NCBI GenBank assembly: GCA_025642075.2
Contig: JAODUO010000048.1
Location: forward strand, 444,001 to 508,000
From: Ridgeia piscesae
Taxonomy: Eukaryota > Annelida > Polychaeta > Sabellida > Siboglinidae
DNA: 64,000 nucleotides
Reading direction: 5' to 3'
Under the pieces are notes generated by a model, which was given only the letters and a program-made list of their open reading frames with translations, was not told where the DNA came from and searched no databases. This document shows positions 22,801 to 33,560 of this stretch, piece after piece (position 1 is the stretch's first letter; every line of letters begins with the position of its first letter). A program made the position numbers and the translations under genes.

Positions 22801-25523
22801 TGGTGTTTGGTCACGAGGCAAAGGAACAGTTTGGTGAGTTTGACGAGGAGAAGATCTTTGCGGCGACGACAATGATCGAGATCGACGAGCTGTACAGTCG
22901 ACGCCGGGCCGGCTTCTCATCCGTGTACAAGTACTACGAGTGGGCCAGCTCCGTCCACTACATGCACAATGTGTGTACATAGTACATATACACTTTGTAT
23001 CATTTCAGTAATTACATAAAGTCTGTATCAGGATTCGAAAGCATCCAGGGGGTACTGGTCATTTGCAGGAAGTTCATGGAAGTGGTTCACTTGAAAATGA
23101 CACAGCAAGACCATGCTGGTCATGAGAGAGATTTACAGTAAAACTACACCGTGTTCATTATGTTACTGATATACATGTATTTGTCTATCTGATTGTTTTG
23201 TCTACTTTTTTGGGTTAAAAGTTCAATTTTTTTAACATTGTATATAGCTTTTGTTAAACACAATTTTGCAGTTACTATACAGTCAGCATGTGTGAGTGCA
23301 TGCATGCGTGCATGCTGGAGGTGTAGTGCTTCCAAACTTGTGTTAACAGTGTGTTAACTTACATATGTATAATATATTGGATGTGCCTAGTAAGTGTGCA
23401 CAAAGATTGGTAATAAACAATTAGTTGTAGTTTAATGGTATCAAAAACATGGTATCTTAGATTCAGGGCGCTGCCATCTTGAGGCACAGAACCACTGATG
23501 TAAGCCAAATCATTTACATCACTGGCGCATTGTTGGAAAAGGCAAGGATTGGCAAAATCTTCGCTAAAAATTGTGATAGCGATGTAAGCAATCCGCGACG
23601 TACTGGATACATCAAATACCTTTGGACAGACATAGGATGTTCGAACGTGCATGTGCCAGTGACGTAATTGTTTTACGTTGCTGGCGCATAAGTCTCAAAA
23701 TAGCAGCACCCTGAGTCCAACATGGAGTGTTTCTGGTAAAATTATACTATAATTAATTGTTTATTAACAATCTTTGTGCACAATTAATATGCAATATAGT
23801 ATACATATGTAAATAAATGCTGTGAATCTCTCACTGACTGGAGTATCCCTTTAACTTAAGAATATTATGTTAATTAGTGTAAAATCATCACCAATTCATG
23901 TTTTTTTCAATAAGAATTATAACACCAAACAATCATTAAGCCTGCATAGCTAAATGCCTTCCCCTGGAATGCACTGACTGACCTGTTGAGATCAGTGATG
24001 CCACTACCTGTATACACTATACAGACACTAACCCTGCTGAAATATCTGTACACCCCCCAGTACTGGATGTTTGTGATGTTTTCAATTTTGGCAGTTTTTT
24101 GCAATGCAAATTATGTAATATGTCTGCAACTGACTCGTGGACAACTTACATAGACTGAATAATCACAGAAAAGACTAAAGACTTTGTGAAGAATTTATTA
24201 ATGTTTATCTAACTTCTGGTAAAAAAAAAAACTAAAACCGGGAAGGACCCTTAATCAGTGGGAAATAAAAGACAAAATTATAATAAATCAACTCGTGAAG
24301 GCCCAACTTTGCACGAAGACACAAAGCAACGTGGAGGAAAAGTTTGAGATACAAAACAGCCATGTCATATGTATCTGTTTTACCCTGTTGTTAATGTCCC
24401 CTGTGCCCTTGTGGTGTAGCTACACCCCTCTCCTTCTATTGCTCATCCAGCTTATCTTTTCCATGTTTCTCCCATCATCTTAAATTCTAGTCTCTGGCTA
24501 TCTTCAGTATGATTTATCTGCCATGTGTTGACAACATTAATGCTGCTGTGTTATGTTTTATAAATAATTTTATATTGTAGATTGAGATTCCTATGATGAT
24601 ACTCAACACTGAAGATGACCCTATCGTTCCCAAGGAGCTCCTTGACCCAGCATATAAAATCGCATGTAAGTCACAAGTCACTGTATGTTTTACAGAGGAC
24701 GGCATCACTTACATTCTTATGTTATATTATTTTGGTCTATAAAATTGAGTTATCCCCTAAATTACTCTTATTAACGGTGATCGTGTGTACTGAAAACACT
24801 GGTGGTGACGTATGCTAATTAAAAACATGTTAGCCACACGTGAATTATATAGCCATAAGTCAATGAGATAATTAATATTACAGGGCCACATTATAATACT
24901 TTCACGCCTACTAAGGACCTTCAACTTAGAAAATGGAAATTGATTTTCAAAATTTGGTACTTGTACTAAATTGTGTTGCAACAGCAGACAGGAACCAGTG
25001 GACTAGTTCAAGTCATGTTGAACAAAAGAGACAGGAACCAGTGGACTAGTTCAAGTCATGTTGAACAAAAGAGACAGGAACCAGTGGACTAGTTCAAGTC
25101 ATGTTGAACAAAAGAGACAGGAACCAGTGGACTAGTTCAAGTCATGTTGAACAAAAGTGAATTTGTAATCATATCTGAATAGGTATGATTGTTCACACAT
25201 GTTTTCAAGTATAAAGAAAACAGTATTTAAATGAATTTTAATTGAATTTTTACATAAGATATTAAAAGTTATAATTGAAATAGATTTTTGCTACATGGAG
25301 TTGGAAATAATTTGCTGAATAGACATTGATATTACTATTGTTTGTATTTTCAGCAAGCCGCAGGGATGTCATCTTTGCCAAGACGCAACATGGCGGCCAT
25401 CTTGGCTTCTTTGAAGGCGGTCTCGTGTATCCGGACACGATCACTTGGCTTGACAAGATCGTCGTTCAGTATGCAAATGCTGCCCTCAAGACCTATCGAA
25501 GAAGCAAACTTTCGGCCAAATGA
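17210..25523 (+). CDS. ABHD2: Monoacylglycerol lipase ABHD2 (alpha/beta hydrolase), 7 exons
   Basis: Membrane-anchored serine hydrolase that in vertebrates cleaves 2-arachidonoylglycerol and is linked to progesterone signalling in sperm. Exons: 17210-17415, 18847-19022, 21103-21270, 21752-21935, 22703-22970, 24581-24665, 25354-25523; phases agree and give 418 aa against about 425 in man. An N-terminal hydrophobic anchor (residues about 14-36) is followed by the family signature PPPLWGKSGHIQT, then CPGIANSSES, AVLNHLGAL and LTSPRCFTYG. The nucleophile elbow GFSMGGN, the acid in NTEDDPIV and the histidine in HGGHLGFFEG supply the catalytic triad. The ATG at 17210 is chosen because it begins the conserved N-terminus; an upstream in-frame GTG at 17192 is unlikely. 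Closest family is ABHD2 rather than ABHD1/3, judged by the GGHLGFFEG and FTYG blocks. Confidence 0.93.
17416..18846 (+). other. ABHD2 intron 1, no gene seen
   Basis: A 1.4-kb intron with a purine-rich patch at about 17560-17650. It ends with two in-frame tandem acceptors 15 nt apart (CAG at 18831 and 18846). Confidence 0.6.
19850..19896. repeat. TA dinucleotide microsatellite
   Basis: About 20 TA units in an ABHD2 intron. Confidence 0.95.
20908..21005. repeat. Dispersed repeat copy 2
   Basis: Related to 178-300: same order of TGACACTGTTTTG, GTTTAAATGT, ATATTCAGACC and GGCTCGGGT blocks. It lies in the ABHD2 intron before the exon at 21103. Confidence 0.55.
22471..22560 (+). mobile_element. 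Fragment of CORE-type SINE body
   Basis: AACATTGGGCAAAATCGTTC followed by TTCACTCGGCTGCATGAATG and a GTGGACAAAT end matches the body of the SINE at 10383-10545. The tRNA-like head is missing or too degraded to recognise. Confidence 0.5.
23359..23812. mobile_element. Long-inverted-repeat MITE / foldback element, about 454 bp
   Basis: The left arm (about 23359-23530) and right arm (about 23646-23812) are reverse complements over about 170 nt with scattered changes. Matching landmarks are ACATATGTAT at the outer ends, GTGCACAAAGATTG next, then TCAGGGYGCTGC and TYACRTCACTGGC inside. No transposase is present, so it is non-autonomous. A clear target-site duplication was not found. It sits in an ABHD2 intron. 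Confidence 0.75.
24987..25158 (+). repeat. 43-bp tandem repeat, 4 near-identical copies
   Basis: Four consecutive copies of a 43-bp unit that starts GACAGGAACCAGTGGACTAG. Their identity points to recent amplification. They lie in the last ABHD2 intron, about 200 nt before the terminal exon. Confidence 0.95.
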
Positions 25524-27355
25524 AACTACACCAATGCAAAAAACATTGTTGAAATTAGGGAAATTTTACAGAGGAAAATCTGTTGGCATACAGTTTTATA
25601 TGCACTGTATCTGTTCCAACTTGTGGTCAGTAATAGATGTGTTGGTTAATAATAATAATAATAACAGACATTTATATAGTGCCCAAATCCACATCAAATC
25701 AAATGTTCATGGGCACTTTGCATAGAACTGCATACGTTTTATAAAACTATAAAATATTGATTATTGAAAATACATATACAAATAATGTAAAAGAGCTGAC
25801 TTAGTTATAATAAATAAACACATAAAAATACATATAAAGTACACAAAACATTATGAATAAAATTAACCACTGGTATGTATCGATGTCAGTAAAACAAGAG
25901 TGAATCAATCGCGTCAGTCATACACCAGTTTAAAAAGATGTGTTTTAAAGCTTTGATGTTTTATCAGAATTTTTTTATATTGCACAATTTCTGAAGGTTT
26001 TGTAAACTTAAAAGAAGGACAAAATTTTAACTTAATAGTATGTAAGAAATAACATAATTGTTTGAAAATACTTATACATTAAATATTTTTCACATAAGAC
26101 AAGATGAGCATTTTAAAATCAAACGTTATGAAGTAATTACATTACTACTAACTGGAATTGTGGTCGTATTGAGACTTGAAATTTGCAGCAATGCTTAACA
26201 ATAGTCCACGTAACAGTAGTGCAAGTGTTCTGTGTTTACATTTGCATACGTATCTTGAGTGTCTGTTATTTCACTGGTTTATAACATTGCTACTGCTGGT
26301 AGGTATGGCTACAAATCATTCTGTATACGGTAGTAATACATGCCAGATAATTGTACCAACTCACAACAAACCATGTTTGTAATTTTATAATTATCGTTCT
26401 TTTTGATACCCCAAAGGTATGTATGTCAGAAAAAGTAGTGTGTGCCAATGTTGATAGTGAGGTAACGAATCCATCTGGTGCTCTGGCTAATTCCTGCGTC
26501 GCGAGGATGTGTATTTATAGTCGTGCAACTTCAACAATACACACATTTCACTGAATAAAATAAAGCATGACGGAGCAGAAGCTCAATCTTGTGTACAAGC
26601 TACGTATCAGTTGCCGCTCCTCACAGACAACCAGACAGGTCTACTTACATAAGACAGTAGTAACCATAACTGCTATTGTTTCTAGTCTTCAGTGTATTTA
26701 AGAGCGCAATCAACTCCATGTTTTGCGATAGTCAAAACGAGAAGAAACATGATTTTACTTTGTTTGTTGTTATCTTTTGTTACGGTATTTATTTTAGTAA
26801 CGTATTTTATTTGTTGACTCTTCATGTTGTTAATTGTCGGCACCGGAATAGGCTACTATGTTGAACTAATGAGTGCAAGCATGATGCATGTCATAATAAA
26901 ATTTAATGTAGAATGGTAACATCACAAAGTCACCAGTACATTCCTTCAGCCTGAAAATAAAAGTGGTACATTCGAAATACAACAGTCATGTCTGTGTTAC
27001 TTCTCTGGTTCGAGATCATGCAGGCGTACACCCATGAGTATTTATCTAGCTGAGTTGCGCTGGGGAAAGTTGCATCTGCTCAATCACATACATGTCAGCC
27101 ACAGCCAGACAAATATAAATCTACAAACAATTGGCCTGCCACAGAACAGAAATTTAGCCCCGTGATTACAAAACTAGCAGAAATATGGGTTTACAGACAC
27201 CTGTGGAACCGTGTTGTTTGTATTGATTGGTTTCTTGAGAGTTAAATGTGTACGCGCTATCGAGAACTGTAGTGTTTTATAGTAAAGAAGCAGCGTTGTC
27301 TGTTCTGAGAGGTGATAATTATTAACATAACGTCACTGTGATTTGTCTCACGTCT

Positions 27356-27359
<4 letters not shown>
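25524..27359 (+). other. ABHD2 3'UTR and intergenic DNA
   Basis: AT-rich sequence with several AATAAA hexamers (for example within 25805-25865 and near 26555), so the ABHD2 poly(A) site is ambiguous. At 25650-25725 a short ATA tract precedes ATTTATATAGTGCCC with an inverted GGGCAC about 40 nt on, a pattern typical of a short dispersed repeat in marine invertebrates. No gene was recognised. Confidence 0.45.

Positions 27360-27449
<90 letters not shown>
27359..27449. repeat. AC dinucleotide microsatellite, about 45 units
   Basis: Uninterrupted AC repeat of about 90 bp. It produces spurious ORFs of alternating Val-Cys on the minus strand. Confidence 0.98.
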
Positions 27450-27450
<1 letters not shown>

Positions 27451-27707
27451 CACGCATGTCGCTGACACCATTATATGAGCAAGTAGTGGCAAAAGTGACG
27501 TATGGAGTTTGCCATCCGCCAGCTTCAAGAGAACTCACGAAGCGATTGCAGCAGGACCATGGAGACACCATGAGATCCGACTCACAGATTGTTGTGTACA
27601 TGGAGCAGTGGTGATGTCCTGTGCGCGTTGCTCTACTGCGGCGACACGTGAACCACCAACGGTCGCCACATCCAGCAACTTGAAGAGTTCAGTCAATGAC
27701 TAGCAAC

Positions 27708-28917
27708 CAGTGGCATAGCCAGACGCGGGGCGGGGGGGCATGCCCCCCCAATCCGCAAAAAAATTAGGATGGAGAAACGGAGGATCAATAACTGGCTGCC
27801 TGATTAATAGAGTCGCGAAGTACAGTGGGTTTAAGGGTGCCTGTGTAAGATTTTCTTTCCCAGTCCTACCCTTTCGCAATTTTTTTTTAACAATTCAAGC
27901 ATGCTTAAATGAGTAATTCTCCCCTTCTGTCGCTGGCTGCAGCATAAGAGTTGACAGAGCAATGAAAATGTCATTATTCTCAGTGTGGATGATGGCTATT
28001 AAAGATTCAAAATAATAGTTGCCCGCTTACAAGAATTGGGACAAATTGCGTTTTGTTATTATTTTCATCAGGTGTACGTGAGTTGACCATGATTTCCTTT
28101 TTCATTGTCTTTTTTCTTCCTCTCACTTTTCCCTTACTATGTTCTGTGTCAGCAGTCTCCAATTCCTTCTCTTTTTCATCTCCCATTTTCACACATGACC
28201 AGCCCATGTAATCGATCCTCGCCTTTCTTCTTAGAGCTTTCCTCCATTCCAACTTCCACTCTCATTTAATAAATTTTCTCTTATCAACTTTCTTAACTCC
28301 CATGCATTATTCTTACCAGGTTGTTTTCGCAAACCTCGACCTTCTATTGTTTCTCTGTTAGTCCCGTTGTCGCTAGTGCGTTCATGTATGTCGAGGTAAC
28401 ACGAGCTGAGCACATTTCATTTACGTTTACGTGATATGCGTCTATCTCTCATCACCCTTTCGCCTTTCCTCAAAGCGTTTGCCCCGGCTGTAATCCTCAT
28501 TGAAACCAAACTAATTAATCTAGTGGATTTTGCACTGGGAAACTGCCACTTCCTATCTTTAATTTATAAAATGTAATAAGCAACGTTACATGTTATGAAG
28601 TTACTGGTTAAACGCCAACACCACATCATCTATGTCAAGGTAGCGATGTTTAATTATTGTTTCATCAGAGTAAGTGACTACATGTTGGTATTTGTCATGG
28701 TCTTTGTCAGTAGGTTTGGGAGAGTGAGGAATGTGATGGCCGGCTGTAGGCTAATGTTATGTAGGGACTTTGGGTTCGTGCCTCTTTACTAATATGTCGT
28801 TTCTCTCTTACTTTCTAACTTTGACGCCCTCTGTGAATGGTTTTGTTGAACTGCCAGCTACCCTGCTTGGTTGTGTCGTGTGGCCCCCTCCAATGCACAA
28901 TCCTGGCTACGCCACTG
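27708..28917. mobile_element. Candidate non-autonomous DNA transposon with terminal inverted repeats
   Basis: The left end CAGTGGCATAGCCAG (27708-27722) and the right end, whose reverse complement is CAGTGGCGTAGCCAG (28903-28917), differ at one base. The left end is followed by a G-run/C-run palindrome around GCATGC (27726-27749), common in such elements. No transposase ORF is visible in the 1.2 kb between. A flanking duplication is not evident, so boundaries and class (hAT-like by its ends) are uncertain. Confidence 0.5.
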
Positions 28918-29177
28918 TGACCGAAAACATGGGTCTGGACACCTTATTTTCGCATGCAGTTTGGCCGAGATATAGTGAAACATAGATTTTTCAATAATGC
29001 AGCACTAATTTGCATTAAAAATGATACGTGGGACATGTTGCTGACTTGCTGACAACATAGCAAATCGTTTTCCGTGTATTTTTTTACCGATCTAGTGATA
29101 CCGATTAAAAATATAATTATTTCCAGAGGGTACACGGTACATATCCTTCCGATGAGACTAATTGCAGAAACGACCAG

Positions 29178-29253
29178 CGAGGTGTCGATAAGGACAATAT
29201 GTGCTGTGTGTATCAGCGAGGTGTCGACAAGGACAATGTGCTGTGTGTATCAT
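29178..29253 (+). repeat. Two direct repeats of about 38 bp
   Basis: AGCGAGGTGTCGATAAGGAC and AGCGAGGTGTCGACAAGGAC head two consecutive copies, each ending CTGTGTGTAT. Confidence 0.8.
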
Positions 29254-29408
29254 TTATCTGCAAAATGATATATTATATCATAATATTATTCTTTTCCGGT
29301 TCTTCTACCCGTAGTTGGGAGCTCCAGTGTGAAGTAATTTACACACATCCCTCGAGACATAACAAGTTAGATACCGAGCGCCAGAAAGAGGCTAATCCAA
29401 TGAAGACA

Positions 29409-29552
29409 ACGATATATATATATAATATATATATATCTATATATATTATTATATATACTACATCATATAATAATAATATACATATCATACTCAACTAACA
29501 TATACATACACCATAATAACATATACATATAATACATACATTAATATACTAT

Positions 29553-29593
<41 letters not shown>

Positions 29594-29603
29594 ATATAAT
29601 ATA

Positions 29604-29635
<32 letters not shown>

Positions 29636-29655
29636 ACATATAAAAATATACTATA
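29409..29655. repeat. AT-rich simple repeats (ATAT and ATACAT units)
   Basis: A 250-bp low-complexity block of TA runs and ACATAT hexamers. ORFs here are artefacts. Confidence 0.95.
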
Positions 29656-30838
29656 CTATTACACACGCACTGACAACAGAGTTCAGACGTAGACGTCCTT
29701 TACCTTTAGACCCAGTTTGAATGTATAACTGAAGATGGTAATACGTTAAGGTAAAACAAACATCAAGTCATGCCTGCATTTGGGGTGTCAGTCTGTCAGA
29801 CCATAAAGTACCCCTACATGTATAAAAGTACGTCAAATATACACCCGGCCTGGGCGTGCAACAATAATCTAGATATGTAGTTTAAAACATTTTAAAATAG
29901 TAATGTAACTAGTGTTATTATTATTATTTATTTAATGTACATATTTATTTATTAGTATTTATCTATTTGGTCACTTCACTGAATGGTTAATGGCCGTATA
30001 CCTAAAGATGTCCTGTATGGTAGGTGAACTTGTCACTGGAACACGCACCGTTGGCCGACCATATCTGTTAAAAAGACACCTGCAAATATGACTTGAAGAT
30101 GGCAGGAACTGATATTAATAACTCGGAGACCGTCGCCAATGATCGTGGAAAATGAAGATCAAATGCCCAAAAAGGCATGAAAGGTGAGAAGAGAAGTTAG
30201 AAATACATCTGCCGCAGATGTGGTGGTGATTTCCACACCGGAGTCGGACTTATTGCGGCGCAAACCACTATCTGACAAGACAGACCGATGCCACATATAT
30301 TACATATATTTTAAAGTATGCATGTTATGTAAGTTAATAATTAGTTAATAAATCGCCCTTTACCGTCTAGAACGGAAACTATATTATTGCAATTTAAGCG
30401 CATACGCAAGGGTTGACGTTTAGATCGGAAATGACGTGAAAACTTTCTACGCGTGACCATTTTCCATGGTGAACGATCGATAGTGAGGCGCCTCGTAGGT
30501 CTGATGGTGAAGCAACGTGCAACATTCGCAAACACAGTAAGTTTGTAGAAAGAATGTATATTGTAATATAGATCTAGGTTCTACTATAAGATGTAGCAAC
30601 GCGTGAGGAACGACGAACATTTTCTGTTCTAATTATGTTGCAATAAACGTAAACGATTAGACGGGTGCGCCAAAGGGTTCCGAAAATGAGAACGATCACA
30701 GCTTCAGTGTCCAGGGCCATTGTCAAAAAAATCACGCAAATTAAAAGGCCCTATAACTTGTTTAAACATGTTGTGACTGTATGTGTTATAAAATTGCGTA
30801 TTAATAATAATATACATAATTTATGTTACTTTTCGTCG
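29656..30838 (+). other. Intergenic DNA with a possible small first exon
   Basis: Mostly without recognisable genes. At 30504-30536 an 11-codon ATG-initiated stretch ends at a good donor (GTAAGT at 30537) inside a locally CpG-richer patch, so it could be a first exon, but no downstream exon joins it convincingly. Confidence 0.3.
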
Positions 30839-30930
30839 ATATGACGTCATCGTCGCGCAGCGAGCACTACGTCACACCATGGTCTAGACTCGCTGTTCTC
30901 GTTGCCGGACTTCCGGTTGCCATTTTATTA
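30839..30930 (+). promoter_or_regulatory. Promoter-like cluster: CRE, ETS and YY1 motifs
   Basis: A perfect CRE palindrome TGACGTCA at 30842-30849 is followed by CpG-rich sequence, an ETS/GABP core ACTTCCGG at 30909-30916 and a YY1-type GCCATTTTA at about 30919-30927. This order is common at housekeeping promoters and precedes the exon-like modules at 31.29 kb. Activity is inferred. Confidence 0.45.
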
Positions 30931-31286
30931 ACGGGCAAACGATTTGTGTTCTCATTATGAACAGTAATGTTTATCAGTTATAACATGCCTTACTAGTCCC
31001 GTTATGAGTAATTACGACGCTCGTTCCACCAACACATGTGTGATAGACTGCACGTGTGTTTGAACTTGTGCTTGTCTATGAAATATCTGCAGCATTGCAG
31101 TGTGAATAAATTGTTCGTGTAACGGTATGCTTATTTTAATTACGCTTAGACCCTACAGTTACAGATGGATAGGCAGATATAAGATAACAAAGTATCATGG
31201 TGGTGTGACGATGGTAGCGTTCTAGTGTCAATATTAATACTATGCTGCATAGCGCTCTGTTAATTGTGTTCGCCTTTATGTTGCAG

Positions 31287-32405
31287 AATCAGAGCGTCAG
31301 CCGTAACGTCAGCGGACACCTGAAATGAGAGTATCGAGCGAAAGGTTAGTCACTAATTCTTAACTGATGTTTTGTGTTTCAGGTGATTTGCCCCGGAAGA
31401 GGACGCAGAACAGGAAGCAGAAGGGGACGCAGAAGTGGACGCAGAAGGGGACGCAGAAGTGGAAGCTGAAGAGGACGCAGAAGATGGAACAGAAGAGGAC
31501 GCAGAAGGGGACGCAGAAGAGGACACTGAAGAGGATCCGGAAGAGGACGCTGAAGAGGAACCGAAGAGGACGCTGAAGAGGACGCTGAAGTGGACGCAGA
31601 AGGGGACGCAGAAGATGGAGTAGAAGAGGACGCAGAAGAGGACACAGAAGAGGACGCTGAAGAGAACTAACCACTAACTAATTCATTCTCTGTTAACCCG
31701 GGTTTTTTTTCTGTTTTCATGTGCCGTGACGTCAGCGAACGAACATCGGAAGAAGGAATCTTAGCAAAGGGTAAGTGTTAACTTTAGCTAGCAAGGTCTT
31801 AACTTGTCCGTTGCCCTGATATAATTGTTGTATTTCTGTTGTATGTGGAACGCATCAGCCAATCAGTCAGTAGACATCTGAAGAAGAACATTGAGCAACA
31901 GGTAGTTATGCATTTGTCATATCCACATATGCTGCTACAGCCTCCACAGTTTGTGTTTCCTAATTATCAACTTGTTTGCTTTTCAGATGGTCCGACACAG
32001 GGTCGCGAGCCGAGTTGCTGACATGTCACCGCGCTAGTTCGGCAGGTAAGACTCTGCCGGTAGTGTGATGTAATTGCACACATGTTTTGTTTTCTTTCTG
32101 TTTTCAGGCTGAAGAACTGGTCCTAATGTTCGCGGTACGTATGCACCCACTGCTGTAGACTCGTGGGTGTCTTCGGGCTGGTATTCCGTTATATGGTTAT
32201 TTATTATTCTGTTGCAGGATAACAGTCTAGACATCGTGATGTTGATAACGGTCAGTTTCACAGTGTATGTTTAATGTTTCATGCATCGTCAGTGACGTCA
32301 GCTGAGAGCATCAGGAAGAATGCTCTGTTCTCTGATGACTCAATCTTTCTTGACGAACCCTCCGTGACGATGAAGAAGCTTTAACGCTACAGTAAGGTAA
32401 GGTAA
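31287..32405 (+). other. Array of repeated mini-exon-like modules (possible non-coding RNA gene)
   Basis: Four related modules lie in the same orientation, ending at 31344, 31770, 31901 and about 32396. Each has a pyrimidine-rich lead, a RTSAGTCAG or TRACGTCAG acceptor-like block, 31-35 purine-rich bases containing a CATCNGAAGAAG-type core, and (in three) a GT donor such as AAAGG/GTAAGT. Further acceptor/donor-bounded pieces sit between them at about 31987-32045, 32109-32131 and 32219-32248. Reading frames of the copies are mostly closed by stops, so a spliced non-coding transcript or a decayed gene is more likely than a protein gene. The product is unknown. Confidence 0.35.
31390..31672 (+). 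repeat. 12-bp minisatellite encoding Glu-Glu-Asp-Ala in one frame
   Basis: About 23 copies of GAAGAGGACGCA and variants (GAAGTGGACGCA, GAAGGGGACGCA, CTGAAGAGGAC). One forward frame reads EEDAEGDAEVEAEEDAEDG-type acid repeats and, after a shift near 31560, ends EEDAEEDTEEDAEEN before TAA at about 31669. The other frames read basic KRTQKGTQK and GRGRRSGRR. A CAG acceptor-like site (31382) precedes it. Confidence 0.85.
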
Positions 32406-33246
32406 GGAAAGGCACGGGTATCATTGTGTATTAGATTTTCAGATACCGTATCCATAATGTTCTGTTTGCATGTTGAAACCTGCACAGCGTAAGTCGCCGC
32501 AAATCGTGGACGCGCAGTGGGGAGAAACGAAAGCGCAGCTGGAACAGACACAATAAAGGTAATATTTGTTTATGAATGCATCAATCTAGACACATAAAAT
32601 ACCTTTGTAATGTTACACTTCGTGACATTTCGTTTTCAATTTAAATGTAGTAATTATGCCGTTACAGATCAGCCATGACACGCTACTTAGTCACTGAACA
32701 GGACACTGATACAGAAACATTATTGTTAATATTATTATCGGTTTTGTTCTTTGTTTTAGGTAGGAAAATGCCACATTCTTGACGTTTTACGAGGCAGGTG
32801 ATAACGTACGGTCAGCAAGACCACACGCATTCTAATTTTGATATGGATATTATTGTTGTATAAGGTCGGAGAGAGAGAGAGAGAGAGGTCAGAGAGACAG
32901 AGTTTCAACAACATGGTGGCGTCTACCGACACTTCTCAGTCGTCGCTGCTGTCATCACGGGATGTCACGTGACAACTATTCATGTCTCAAGCAGCAATCT
33001 CCGTGGTGAGTCTGGAATTCTTAGTTTGATTGAGTTGCCAAATGGCATCCTAAAAAGTGTATGCGTTAATTTACTCAGTAATGTATTCATTGTTTATCAA
33101 CGTTTTTCAACCACGCATAAATTACGCAAAACACGTGACTAGACCACAATGTACATAATCATTATTTATTTTCCAGAATTGACACGAAGCCGAGTGGCCT
33201 CTGTTGCTTTGGTGAGGTTTAAATGTATTGTCATTTTTTCTACAGC

Positions 33247-33560
33247 GACGACGATCGGCTGCAGAAGACGCAGACGACAACGTACATGACATAGGCGGCA
33301 ATGTGAAGACTGGCGGCAAGGTGAAGACTGGCGGCAAGGTGACGACTGGCGGCAAGGTGATGACTGGCGGCAAGGTGACGACTGGCGGCAAGGTGACGAC
33401 AGACGGCAAGGTGGCGACAGGTGGCAAGGTGACGACACAACAATTGGTACAGAGTCTTGCGACTTTGGCGACAGGAGACCCTCTGACAACCAACAGTGTG
33501 CTGGACATACTCTTCGTAACCGGTGGGATAGAGTACCAAGTGTGCCGTCGTACTTTCTAA
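33247..33560 (+). CDS. Hypothetical terminal exon with GGKVTT hexapeptide repeats
   Basis: Not recognised. After an acceptor-like TTTTTTCTACAG (ending 33246) an open frame runs to TAA at about 33558. It reads a basic RRRSAAEDADDNVHD start, seven 18-bp repeats (33303-33428) giving GGKVTT-type hexapeptides, then a non-repetitive end TTQQLVQSLATLATGD followed by about 25 more residues. The repeat unit of 18 bp keeps the frame. No upstream exon in a compatible frame could be fixed: the nearest candidate (33178-33212) would read LTRSRVASVAL into it. It could be chance within the repeated region. Confidence 0.25.

Noticed and set aside
27257..27601. Val-Cys repeat ORFs
   Set aside because: Translation of the AC microsatellite.
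30341..30535. Basic 64-codon minus-strand ORF
   Set aside because: No recognisable family and no supporting splice sites; the CpG-rich patch alone explains the open frame.
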